From Desulfobacula sp. (lineage in GTDB: Bacteria > Desulfobacterota > Desulfobacteria > Desulfobacterales > Desulfobacteraceae), in NCBI GenBank assembly GCA_028280105.1, contig JANQML010000406.1:1-39791 (forward strand): a stretch of 39,791 nt of DNA, read 5' to 3'. Made by a program: the position numbers and the translations under genes. The notes beneath the pieces were generated by a model, which was not told where the DNA came from, did no database searches, and worked only from the letters and a program-made list of their open reading frames with translations. Of this stretch, positions 7,813-15,200 are shown piece after piece. Numbering within the stretch: position 1 is the stretch's first letter; each line of letters opens with the position of its first letter.

Positions 7813-8566
7813 CCCGCCTTTTGCCATCGCCGTTGAACACCTGACCGTCAGCTACAATGCCCGTCCGGCCCTTCTCGATGTCAGCGTAAACATCGAAACC
7901 GACCGGCTGATCGGTATTATCGGGCCCAACGGCGCCGGAAAATCAACATTTATCAAAGCGGTTCTCGGATTTGTCAAACCCGATCTCGGGACGGTTCGCA
8001 TCAAGGGAATCAACGTGCAGAATGCCAAAGGCCAGGTCGCTTACGTGCCCCAGCGCGGTGCCGTTGACTGGGATTTTCCCATCACGGTGAAAGAGGTGGC
8101 ACTGATGGGGAGATACCAGCAGATCCCCTGGTATGCCTCCCCTAAGAAAAAAGACTGGGATATCGCCGAGGAAGCCCTTCAAATGGTTCGGATGGAAGAA
8201 TTTTCAAACCGGCAGATCGGCGAACTTTCCGGGGGGCAGCAACAGCGGGTCTTCATGGCAAGGGCCCTTGCCCAGGGCAGTGATATTTTACTGCTGGACG
8301 AACCCTTTGCCGGTGTGGATGCAGCCACCGAACGGGCCATCCTCGATGTGCTGGAGCGGGCGAAAAAATCGGGAAAAACCCTGGTGGTTGTCCACCACGA
8401 CCTGTCCACTGCGGCGGAATATTTTGATAAACTCCTGCTCATCAAGCAGCGGCTTTATGCCTATGGCAGCCCGGGCGAAGTCATCCGCGAGGATCTACTC
8501 AGCCAGGTCTATGAAGGGCGGTTAAGAATTTTCAGCGATGTCATCAAAAAAGAGGGAAACCCATGA
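7802..8566 (+). CDS. Metal ABC transporter ATP-binding protein
   Basis: 254 residues. Walker A is GPNGAGKST (residues 41-49), with Q-loop YVPQRGAVDWDFP, signature LSGGQQQR and Walker B LLLDEPFAGVD followed by the H-loop VVHHD. The QRGAVDWDFPI region is typical of the TroB/MntB/ZnuC group. The ATG at 7802 is chosen because AAGGAGG lies 4 to 10 bases before it. An open frame extends upstream to 7718, but that part only shadows the preceding gene. It overlaps the permease gene by 4 bases. Confidence 0.93.
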   Translation: MTTDPPFAIAVEHLTVSYNARPALLDVSVNIETDRLIGIIGPNGAGKSTFIKAVLGFVKPDLGTVRIKGINVQNAKGQVAYVPQRGAVDWDFPITVKEVALMGRYQQIPWYASPKKKDWDIAEEALQMVRMEEFSNRQIGELSGGQQQRVFMARALAQGSDILLLDEPFAGVDAATERAILDVLERAKKSGKTLVVVHHDLSTAAEYFDKLLLIKQRLYAYGSPGEVIREDLLSQVYEGRLRIFSDVIKKEGNP

Positions 8567-9828
8567 TCGATCTGTTTATCGCCCCTCTGACGGAAACCTA
8601 TTTTCAAAAGGCATTGATCGGCGGCTCCATTGTCGCCGTTGTGGCTGCCGTTGTCGGATGCCTTGTGGTGCTCCGGCGGATGGCTTTTTTAGGTGACGCC
8701 CTTGCCCATGCCATGATCGCGGGAGTGGCCGGCGGTTATCTGGTCATGAAACTTTTATTCGGGCTGGAGGCTCATGCCCCGGGCATGCTTCTGGGCTCAC
8801 TGATTGCAGCGGTCTTAACCGTTGCCCTCATCAGCTTTGTCTCCCGCATCTCCCGGATAAAAGAGGACACGGCCATCGGCATCATGTACACGGGTATCTT
8901 TGCCCTAGGCGTGGTTGCGGTTTCCATCTTTCGCCACTACATCCACATCGATCTGATGCATTTTATCATGGGAGACATCCTGGGGGTGGCAGATACGGAT
9001 CTGTGGGTCAGCGCATTTGTGGCAGCCGCCGTTCTGACCATACTCATCTTTTTCTTCCGGCACTTTCAGCTCGCCACATTTGATCCGGTCATGGCCGCCT
9101 CCATCGGCATGCCCGTGGTTCTCCTGGAATACCTGCTCACCACCTGTGTCTCGCTTGTGGTTGTCAGTGCTGTGAGCATGGTCGGGGTCATCCTGGTGGT
9201 GGGTCTGCTCATCACCCCGGCCGCAACCGCCTATCTGCTGAGCGACCGGCTGGATAAAATGATGATGCTGGCCGCCCTGTTCGGTGTCACAAGTGTGATC
9301 GGCGGACTCTATCTATGCGTATGGCTGGATTCGGCAGGAGGCGGCGCCATTATGCTCTTCTGTACATTCCAGTTTCTGGTGGTGCTCACCGTGGCTCCCA
9401 AATACGGACTTCTGGCCCGGTTCATCCGCATGCGCAACCTGGTTCCCCAGCAACTGGTCGAAGATACCCTCACCACGATACTCCGGTATGACAAACCGAC
9501 CCCGGTTTCTGTGATTCAACAATATGTCAGCCCGGGCAAATGGCAGGATAAACTGCTGAAACGAATGGTCAAAGACGGCATGCTGTTAAAGACGGAATCC
9601 GGTTTTTCCCTGACAGATGAAGGGATCAAAGAGGCAAATAAGGTGCTTCGGGCCCACCGGCTCTGGGAGACCTACCTGGAGAGTATCGGCACCCCGGTAA
9701 AAGAGGTTCATACCACTGCTCAGCAGCTTGAGCATCTTAACGAACCGGACACGGTTGACTATTTGAACAAAAAGCTCGGCTGTCCGAAAACCGACCCCCA
9801 CGGCAAAAAAATTCCAAATGAAATATAG
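8563..9828 (+). CDS. Metal ABC transporter permease fused to a C-terminal DtxR/MntR-like domain
   Basis: 421 residues. Residues 1 to about 285 are an ABC-3 family permease (VLRRMAFLGDALAHAM, multiple helices, VGLLITPAATAYLL). Ordinary permeases of this family end there. Here a soluble tail of about 135 residues follows: a winged-helix-like part (VIQQYVSPGKWQDKLLKRM, LTDEG) and then the DtxR dimerisation/metal part, RAHRLWETYL, VHTTAQQLEHL and DPHGKKIP. Counterparts of the DtxR ligands His79, Glu83, His98, Glu105 and His106 are present, while Cys102 is replaced by Gln. The tail could sense cytoplasmic metal and gate transport or tether DNA; similar fusions exist in other bacteria, but their role is unclear to me. 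Last gene of the operon. Confidence 0.9.
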   Translation: MIDLFIAPLTETYFQKALIGGSIVAVVAAVVGCLVVLRRMAFLGDALAHAMIAGVAGGYLVMKLLFGLEAHAPGMLLGSLIAAVLTVALISFVSRISRIKEDTAIGIMYTGIFALGVVAVSIFRHYIHIDLMHFIMGDILGVADTDLWVSAFVAAAVLTILIFFFRHFQLATFDPVMAASIGMPVVLLEYLLTTCVSLVVVSAVSMVGVILVVGLLITPAATAYLLSDRLDKMMMLAALFGVTSVIGGLYLCVWLDSAGGGAIMLFCTFQFLVVLTVAPKYGLLARFIRMRNLVPQQLVEDTLTTILRYDKPTPVSVIQQYVSPGKWQDKLLKRMVKDGMLLKTESGFSLTDEGIKEANKVLRAHRLWETYLESIGTPVKEVHTTAQQLEHLNEPDTVDYLNKKLGCPKTDPHGKKIPNEI

Positions 9829-9941
9829 TTAAGGTTCCATACCGGATAGATTCATCCGCAATTCTGCCATTCATGGATTGAGAGGATGAACCTATACTGC
9901 TTTACGCTGGATCTGTAGAACTTAATCCGTTTTCCAGCGCT

Positions 9942-10619
9942 TTAATCCTCTTTTTCAGGGAAACGGTAAGGACAATGCTTTTTCAGGCTGCAATAGTTGC
10001 AGGTGCTGTCCACATGTGATTTTGAATAACCCGGCCCCAGCCCCACCAGAAATGCCAGGGAATATCTGGGAATGAGAAGAGATGACCCGGTAAGGGTTAC
10101 GCCCACCTGCTCCAGGTCCAGGAGGGAACAGAGCCGGGATTGTCCCTGTGCCGGCCATCCTGGAAGGGTGCCGGGAGATAATGCCGGTCCCACACCCCAT
10201 CCTTTTTCAGCAGCCCTGGCTTCGATCCGGGTTTTCAGGTACAGGGCGGTATTGTCCAGAGCGGCAAATGCGGCACAATTCAAAAGATAGCCCTCTAAAG
10301 AGCCGTTTTTATCCTGCAGATTATTCACTGCGCTTTCAAGGGCCGGCCCCAGGGTAACCAGTCCCACTGCAGCTTCCACGGCATTTTCCAGCAGATGGAC
10401 CATGGGGCCGATGTTAAGAGAAGCCCCGTCGAGATCCACATGCCTCCCAACGGTCCGTGCAGAAAAATAACGATAGACAATTGCCGGTTCGGACAACCTG
10501 ACCGCCTTGTCTGCCGCCCGGGCAGCTTCTGCGACAATCATGGGATGTCCGGTGTTCCCTTCACTTCGGAGCAGGGTTTCGGTTTTTACATGAATGGGAA
10601 TATCGCGGTATACCGGCAT
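9942..10619 (-). CDS. MetH-activation-like protein with C-terminal cysteine cluster
   Basis: 225 residues from the ATG at 10619, which is preferred over an upstream start at 10712 because that would overlap the upstream gene heavily. The region GPALSPGTLPGWPAQGQSR with LCSLLDLEQVGVTLT resembles the vitamin-B12-dependent methionine synthase activation domain, which contacts the corrinoid during reductive methylation with S-adenosylmethionine. The last residues contain CNYCSLKKHC, a C-X2-C-X5-C arrangement not found in MetH itself and suggestive of an Fe-S or zinc site. It follows the regulator gene by 10 bases, so the two form a minus-strand operon divergent from the corrinoid methyltransferase genes. 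A role in repairing oxidised corrinoid is plausible. Convergent with the metal transporter operon. Confidence 0.65.
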   Translation of the reverse strand: MPVYRDIPIHVKTETLLRSEGNTGHPMIVAEAARAADKAVRLSEPAIVYRYFSARTVGRHVDLDGASLNIGPMVHLLENAVEAAVGLVTLGPALESAVNNLQDKNGSLEGYLLNCAAFAALDNTALYLKTRIEARAAEKGWGVGPALSPGTLPGWPAQGQSRLCSLLDLEQVGVTLTGSSLLIPRYSLAFLVGLGPGYSKSHVDSTCNYCSLKKHCPYRFPEKED

Positions 10620-10629
10620 TAACTTCTCT

Positions 10630-11382
10630 TTAAGGTGCCTGGCGGTCCCTGATGAGCTCGGCGTCCAGTTTTTTCCCGGCAGAATACATAAAGAACCGGT
10701 CATGATTTTCAATCAGATCCATCAGCTCAGGCAGGCCCTGTAAAGAACCGGGTTCCAGAATATAGGAGCATAGGGCCGTCACAGGAAAGCCTTTGAGCAT
10801 CCGGTGCATGGCAGACTCAAATTGAATAAGACCCTCATGGGTGCTGCAGCAGGTAAAACTGGGTGAACCGGATCCGATTAACCCCTGATACCCCAGGGCA
10901 ACGGATTGGGATGCCTCTTTATACCAGACCCTTGCAGCAGCTACCGGTCCCAGCCGGTCACAGGTTTCACTCAGATCTATCACCACCAGATCGCCGTTCC
11001 CCTCCATTTTGGCAACCGGTAAACCTGAGTCTTCAAGGTCCTGTCTGAAATCATCCGGGTCCTGCCACCAGCAGCCTTTGAGCAGCCGGTATGTCCCGGC
11101 CGGTGCTGAAAGAAAAAAGGTCCGTTCAAAATCTGTAAATTCTGTCTGATTCCGGAATATTCCAAGAACATGGCCTGGTGCTAAAAACTCCACTGAATGC
11201 CCTTTGGCCATGGCATTGGCACCAGTTTCCTTTTCTAAAAAACGATCCAGCTTTTCACTGTTGATACGCCAGTCTTTTCCCAGTTTAACAGCAGGTAAGA
11301 GTCCGCTTCGACACATTTTGTAAATCGTATTTGTGTGAACCTTAAGTAATTCAGCTGTTTCCTGTACGGTTAAATAATTCAT
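10630..11382 (-). CDS. Excisionase-type HTH regulator with MEDS-like sensory domain
   Basis: 250 residues. Residues 1-50 are an excisionase/MerR-like DNA-binding domain (YLTVQETAELLKVHTNTIYK, then WRINSEKLDRFLEKE). The remainder resembles the MEDS domain (methanogen/methylotroph DcmR sensory): GHVLGIFRNQTEF, FFLSAPAGTYRLLKG, LVVIDLSE, and a C-terminal ALCSYILEPGSL. DcmR-type regulators control C1 metabolism genes, which fits the divergent corrinoid methyltransferase operon. Many Cys residues in the middle (SFTCCSTHEG) might sense redox or a corrinoid. Only a weak ribosome binding site (GGAAATATAA) precedes the ATG. Assignment of the second domain is moderate. Confidence 0.7.
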   Translation of the reverse strand: MNYLTVQETAELLKVHTNTIYKMCRSGLLPAVKLGKDWRINSEKLDRFLEKETGANAMAKGHSVEFLAPGHVLGIFRNQTEFTDFERTFFLSAPAGTYRLLKGCWWQDPDDFRQDLEDSGLPVAKMEGNGDLVVIDLSETCDRLGPVAAARVWYKEASQSVALGYQGLIGSGSPSFTCCSTHEGLIQFESAMHRMLKGFPVTALCSYILEPGSLQGLPELMDLIENHDRFFMYSAGKKLDAELIRDRQAP

Positions 11383-11398
11383 TTATATTTCCGGCAAC

Positions 11399-11410
11399 CG
11401 CTGATCAGCG
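11399..11410. promoter_or_regulatory. 12-bp perfect palindrome upstream of the MEDS regulator gene
   Basis: CGCTGATCAGCG is perfectly symmetric, begins 17 bases upstream of the regulator ATG and is followed on the plus strand by a run of eight T. It has no loop, so it is better read as a protein-binding site than a terminator. Autoregulation of the regulator is possible. Confidence 0.35.
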
Positions 11411-11480
11411 ATTTTTTTTAGTAATTATTGGGGATGAGTATGTCAAAAAAACCGATTTTCGTCAAGCTAACATGTGTGCA

Positions 11481-11532
11481 CTTATTTTAACTTATTTTAA
11501 CACTTGACAACATTTAACAACAATGACATCAT
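11481..11532 (+). promoter_or_regulatory. Promoter of the corrinoid operon with phased 10-bp direct repeats
   Basis: Two identical units CTTATTTTAA occupy 11481-11490 and 11491-11500. They are followed by two related 10-bp units CACTTGACAA and CATTTAACAA (8 of 10 identical to each other). The third contains a perfect -35 TTGACA (11504-11509), and CATCAT (11527-11532) sits 17 bases later as a weak -10. Direct repeats spaced one helical turn apart on top of the -35 box suggest an activator that binds side by side, most simply the divergently encoded excisionase-type regulator. Confidence 0.5.
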
Positions 11533-11587
11533 TTCTTTAATTAAATTGCTTTTTTTAAACACAGGACAAATCAGCAAGGAGGTGTCA

Positions 11588-12232
11588 ATGCCAAGCAATG
11601 AAAAAATAACCGCTATCCGGAACGCCGTTGTGGCCCTGTCTGTTCCGGATACCGAAAAAAGCACTCGGGATGCACTGGAAAGCGGTGCAGATCCCTATGA
11701 GATCATTGAGGACGGATTGGCTGCCGGCCTGACAGAAGTCGGAGACAAGTGGTTCAGAAAAGAGCTGTTTATCAGCCATGTGCTGGTTGCCGCCAAAGCG
11801 GTTAGCGCCGGACAGGAACTGGTTGAAAAAAAACTGGTGGGCAAAAAACACCAATACAAGGCAAGTATTGTCCTGGGAACGCCCAAAGGCGACCTGCACG
11901 ACATCGGTAAAAACCTTGTGGCATTGATGCTGAAGGCCGGCGGATTTGAGGTCTTTGATCTGGGTGTGGATGTTGACCCCCAAACGTTTATCGAAAAAGC
12001 CAAAGAGGTCGATGCCGATCTAATCGGGATGTCCCTGATCATGAGTGTCTGTCTGGACCAGATGGAGGCGGTCTGCCATCTGGCAAAAGAGAATGGTCTC
12101 CGGGCCAAAACCATCATCGGCGGACCCGCGACAAGCGATAAGGTCGCCGGAGAAATCGGTGCGGATGCGTATGGGGGATTTGATGCAGTCACCGGTGTAA
12201 AAACAGCCAAAGAGCTCATCGGTATCAGCTGA
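11588..12232 (+). CDS. Corrinoid protein of a methyltransferase system (MtbC/MttC/MtaC type)
   Basis: 214 residues. An N-terminal four-helix cap domain comes first, then the cobalamin-binding Rossmann domain. The axial ligand motif D-X-H-X-X-G is DLHDIG with His104; VDVD and GMSLIMS follow, and GGPATS binds the nucleotide tail. This is the methyl carrier that shuttles a methyl group from the substrate methyltransferase to the second methyltransferase. AAGGAGG directly before the ATG at 11588 fixes the start; the open frame before it is not conserved-looking. First gene of a six-gene plus-strand operon. Confidence 0.95.
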   Translation: MPSNEKITAIRNAVVALSVPDTEKSTRDALESGADPYEIIEDGLAAGLTEVGDKWFRKELFISHVLVAAKAVSAGQELVEKKLVGKKHQYKASIVLGTPKGDLHDIGKNLVALMLKAGGFEVFDLGVDVDPQTFIEKAKEVDADLIGMSLIMSVCLDQMEAVCHLAKENGLRAKTIIGGPATSDKVAGEIGADAYGGFDAVTGVKTAKELIGIS

Positions 12233-12279
12233 ATCCGGTTGATTATGCTTAATGTTTAAAAAAAAAGAGAGGTGACGAT

Positions 12280-13359
12280 ATGTCCACAATGAATTCCCTG
12301 GAAAGAGTGGTCGCTGCAATAAAGATGGAAAAACCCGACCGGGTCCCTGTAACCCCCCTTGTCATCTCGCGTGCCCTCCGGGTACTCGGGTATACAACGG
12401 ATCAATGCCTGTACAATCCTGATAAAATGGCTGAATCCAAAGTGGCTGCCTCGCTAAAATTCGACGATGATTCTGTTGTGGCCGGTACGGACCTGTTTGT
12501 TGAGGCCGAGTGTATGGGGTCAAAGGTCACGGTGTATGAGCATACTCCGGTGGTGACGGAATATTTCCTTAAAGACAGAAAAGACATTGATAAATTAAAA
12601 GTGCCGGATCCGGCATCAGACGGCCGGATGCCCTTTGTCTGCAAGGAGATTGAACTGATCAAGCAAAAGATCGGGGATACCCGGGTGGTGGTACCGGTAA
12701 CCGGGGGTCCGGTGACCCAGGCCAGTCAGTTATACGGACCGGAACAACTGCTGATCGCCATGATTGAAGATCCGGACTGGGTGCACCGGCTGCTGAGGAT
12801 CTGTACCGATGCGAGCCTGGCCTACTGGAATGCATTGATCAAAGCCGGCGCCCACGCCATTGTTTTACTGGAGCCCTTTTCCGCCAATACGATTCTCTCC
12901 CCGGACCAGTACGAGGAATTCACCGCTCCCTATTGCAAAGAGATATTTGAAAACTCATGGTCCCAGGGCGTGGTGGGGATTAACCATATCTGCGCAGATA
13001 CCTCTATGATATGGGATAAAATGGCCGGTGTAGGGGCCCTGGGCCTGCAGCTGGATCATGTGATTGACATCGGGGAAGCCAAAAAAACCGTGGGCCATAA
13101 AATCTGTATATCCGGCAATGTCCATCCCGTGGATTACATGGCGTTTTCAACACCGGAAAAGGTCTATTGGAAATCGCGGGAAGTTATCGAAAAAGCAGCC
13201 CATGGGTCGGGCTTTGTCCTGGGCTCCGGATGCGACCTCAACCCCAATACACCGGAGGAGAACATCTTTGCCATGGTTCAGGCAGGCAAAGATGCGGTTT
13301 ACAACGATGATCTCACCATTGAGTTTGTCAGAGAATCCTACCCGAAAGTTGATGCGTAA
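12280..13359 (+). CDS. Corrinoid-dependent methyltransferase, uroporphyrinogen decarboxylase (MtaA/MtbA/MtvB) family
   Basis: 359 residues, family-typical length. The start NSLERVVAAIKMEKPDRVPV is characteristic. The zinc site H-X-C-Xn-C is visible as His236 and Cys238 (NHICAD) with Cys318 (GSGCDLNP). In anaerobic O-demethylase systems the UroD-family enzyme acts as methyltransferase I, moving a methyl group from the substrate to the corrinoid protein; in methanogens relatives move it onward to coenzyme M. As an MtrH-type protein is also in the operon, a substrate-side role is more likely here. The methyl donor cannot be told from sequence. GAGAGGTGA precedes the ATG. Confidence 0.9.
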   Translation: MSTMNSLERVVAAIKMEKPDRVPVTPLVISRALRVLGYTTDQCLYNPDKMAESKVAASLKFDDDSVVAGTDLFVEAECMGSKVTVYEHTPVVTEYFLKDRKDIDKLKVPDPASDGRMPFVCKEIELIKQKIGDTRVVVPVTGGPVTQASQLYGPEQLLIAMIEDPDWVHRLLRICTDASLAYWNALIKAGAHAIVLLEPFSANTILSPDQYEEFTAPYCKEIFENSWSQGVVGINHICADTSMIWDKMAGVGALGLQLDHVIDIGEAKKTVGHKICISGNVHPVDYMAFSTPEKVYWKSREVIEKAAHGSGFVLGSGCDLNPNTPEENIFAMVQAGKDAVYNDDLTIEFVRESYPKVDA

Positions 13360-13361
13360 AA

Positions 13362-13961
13362 ATGGCCCTGATATCCTGTCAAAAGATTATTGCGGTTTAC
13401 GGTTTCCTGGGATCGGGAAAAACCACGGTGATGATGGCCCTGGCACGGGACATCGTGGCCGGCGGACATCGCGCCGCAGTGGTGGTGAATGAGGCCGGTG
13501 ATGTGCCGGTGGACGGCAAGTGGCTGATGACAAGCGGCCTGCCGGTTAAAGAGATCTTCGGCGGCTGTATCTGCTGCAGTGTGATGGGTGATTTTATTAC
13601 CACCCTGCGTGCGTTGACCAAGGAGCCGTCCCTGGACACCATATTGATCGAACCGTCCGGTATGGCCGATGCCCCGCAATTGTTCGGTTCGATTGAAAAG
13701 CATATTGGGCTGCCGGTGCTCAAAGTACTGGTTCTGGATGCCCCCCGGCTGTCTTTGCTCCTTAAAGCGGCAGCCCTGTTGATCCGGAGCCAGCTGGAAG
13801 CGGCCGATATCATTCTGCTAAACAAAACCGATACCCTGACACCGGATCAGCTTGCGGAAACCCGGCATATGATTCCCCGGCAGCAAAACACCCCTGCAAT
13901 TTTAGACACAGCCGCGGCAAACGGTTTGCCGGTGGCGTTGATAGAGGACATCCTTAAATGA
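13362..13961 (+). CDS. Small G3E-family (CobW/HypB-like) GTPase in corrinoid operon
   Basis: 199 residues. Walker A is GFLGSGKTT (residues 14-22), the metal motif GGCICC is at 67-72, IEPSG follows at about 96, and NKTD (154-157) gives guanine specificity. The conserved C-X-C-C motif is that of CobW/COG0523 metallochaperones, but the C-terminal CobW domain is missing, so the protein is a bare GTPase like HypB or UreG. It starts 2 bases after the methyltransferase stop without a clear ribosome binding site and overlaps the next gene by 4 bases. It might load zinc or cobalamin onto the methyltransferases (inference); such a gene is not part of the characterised four-component demethylases. Confidence 0.85.
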   Translation: MALISCQKIIAVYGFLGSGKTTVMMALARDIVAGGHRAAVVVNEAGDVPVDGKWLMTSGLPVKEIFGGCICCSVMGDFITTLRALTKEPSLDTILIEPSGMADAPQLFGSIEKHIGLPVLKVLVLDAPRLSLLLKAAALLIRSQLEAADIILLNKTDTLTPDQLAETRHMIPRQQNTPAILDTAAANGLPVALIEDILK

Positions 13962-14326
13962 ACTTTAACAACCTGTCTTACTATTGGTCCATTGACAGCT
14001 GCCGTGCCGAACCCGGGGAAGTGGTTCAGGCCCTGATTTCCGCCATTGCCAAATATCTGCCGGACAAGAGCCTGGGCCACGTCAAGGGATACGCCGTTTT
14101 TGAAGACGGGACCGTTTTCGGTTCATCCACCCTGATCCCGCCGGAAGTCACCCTGCATCAGGAGGGTAACTACCGGGGCGGCGGCATTGAGGTCTACATG
14201 ACCTTGATTTTTTCAGGCCTGGAGATCGGCACCCTGCGGCATGCATTGGAAAAGGCAACCGAACAGGAAGCCCTGGGTAAAAACTGGACAATTGTTGACA
14301 AGGGAGAAAAAACCCATGAACGTTAA
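13958..14326 (+). CDS. Small conserved-looking protein of unknown function
   Basis: 122 residues, not recognised, soluble, with no signal peptide. It contains YYWSIDSCRAEPGEVVQALI near the start and an EGNYRGGGIEVYMTLIFSGLEIG segment later. It overlaps the GTPase gene by 4 bases (ATGA) and the MtrH-like gene by 11, so it is made stoichiometrically with them. It could be a partner or target of the GTPase. Codon use matches its neighbours and the frame is uninterrupted, which argues for a real gene. Confidence 0.75.
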   Translation: MNFNNLSYYWSIDSCRAEPGEVVQALISAIAKYLPDKSLGHVKGYAVFEDGTVFGSSTLIPPEVTLHQEGNYRGGGIEVYMTLIFSGLEIGTLRHALEKATEQEALGKNWTIVDKGEKTHER

Positions 14327-15200
14327 AAATGTTTGCGGTGTTCCCATGGGGGGGCTGCCCGGGGAATCACCGGCCCTGCTGGTGGGCAGCATGTTTTTTG
14401 ACCGGCAAAAGCTGGTCAAGGATGCCAAAACCGGCCGATTTGATCATACAGCCGCCATAAAGCTGTTGAAGCTGCAGGACAGATGGTCCGAAACCACCGG
14501 GAATCCGGCCTGTGTTGATGTTATCGGTTCCACACCCGATGCCATCCGCCGCTATCTTGATTTTACCATCGAACACTTTGACGGGCCGATCATGGTTGAC
14601 GGCTCAGATGCGGATGTGAAAATCGCGGGTGTCCGGCACATGGCCGAATGCAATATGATACACCGGACGATTTATAACAGCATATCGCCTGAAACCGTTG
14701 AAGACGAGTTTGAAGCCATAGCCGAATGCGGTGTCAAATCAGCCGTCATCCTGGCTGTCAGCAGTACGGACTTTTCCACGGACGGAAAAATAGACCTCCT
14801 GGAAAAACCGGACGGTTTGATTGCCAAAGCCAACGCCTGCGGCATTGACAACTGCATGGTGGACCCCGGGGTCATTGACCTTTTGTCCGTTGGTACGGTC
14901 AAATCCGTTATGGCCGCCGTCAAAGAAATGGGCCATTTTACCGGCAGCGCACCCCACAACGCCATGGGAACCTGGCCCGGCTTAAATGAAAAGCTGGGCA
15001 CTGATTTCAGAAAACCGGCCACTGCCGTATTAAATGCGCTTCCTATTGCCTGGGGAGCCGATTTTGTTATTTACGGGCCGTTAAACCTGTCACCGGTGGT
15101 TTTCCCAGCAGCTGCCATGGTGGATGTGATTCTGTCCCAGGCGCTCATGGAGGCCGGACAGGTACCGGACAGCAGCCACCCCATGTTTAAAATTGCATGA
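14316..15200 (+). CDS. MtrH-family methyltransferase (corrinoid to tetrahydrofolate/pterin)
   Basis: 294 residues. The N-terminus GGLPGESPALLVGSMFF matches the MtrH/MtgA motif, followed by DVIGSTPDAIRRYLDF, IMVDGSDADVK and the C-terminal GADFVIYGPL, all on a TIM-barrel pattern. Family members take the methyl group from the corrinoid protein and pass it to tetrahydromethanopterin or, in bacteria (MtgA type), to tetrahydrofolate. That makes it methyltransferase II here and connects the operon to the Wood-Ljungdahl pathway. The ATG at 14316 has AGGGAG upstream; the longer frame from 14241 lies over the preceding gene. It overlaps the activator gene by 4 bases. Confidence 0.9.
   Translation: MNVKNVCGVPMGGLPGESPALLVGSMFFDRQKLVKDAKTGRFDHTAAIKLLKLQDRWSETTGNPACVDVIGSTPDAIRRYLDFTIEHFDGPIMVDGSDADVKIAGVRHMAECNMIHRTIYNSISPETVEDEFEAIAECGVKSAVILAVSSTDFSTDGKIDLLEKPDGLIAKANACGIDNCMVDPGVIDLLSVGTVKSVMAAVKEMGHFTGSAPHNAMGTWPGLNEKLGTDFRKPATAVLNALPIAWGADFVIYGPLNLSPVVFPAAAMVDVILSQALMEAGQVPDSSHPMFKIA

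Noticed and set aside
9906..9938. GCTGGA/TCCAGC hairpin between the convergent permease and MetH-activation-like genes as a terminator
   Set aside because: The stem is only 6 bp with a 21-base loop and the T-rich stretch beyond is broken.
11383..11587. Cobalamin riboswitch before the corrinoid operon
   Set aside because: No B12-box-like element or matching long-range structure was found; the space is filled by promoter repeats instead.
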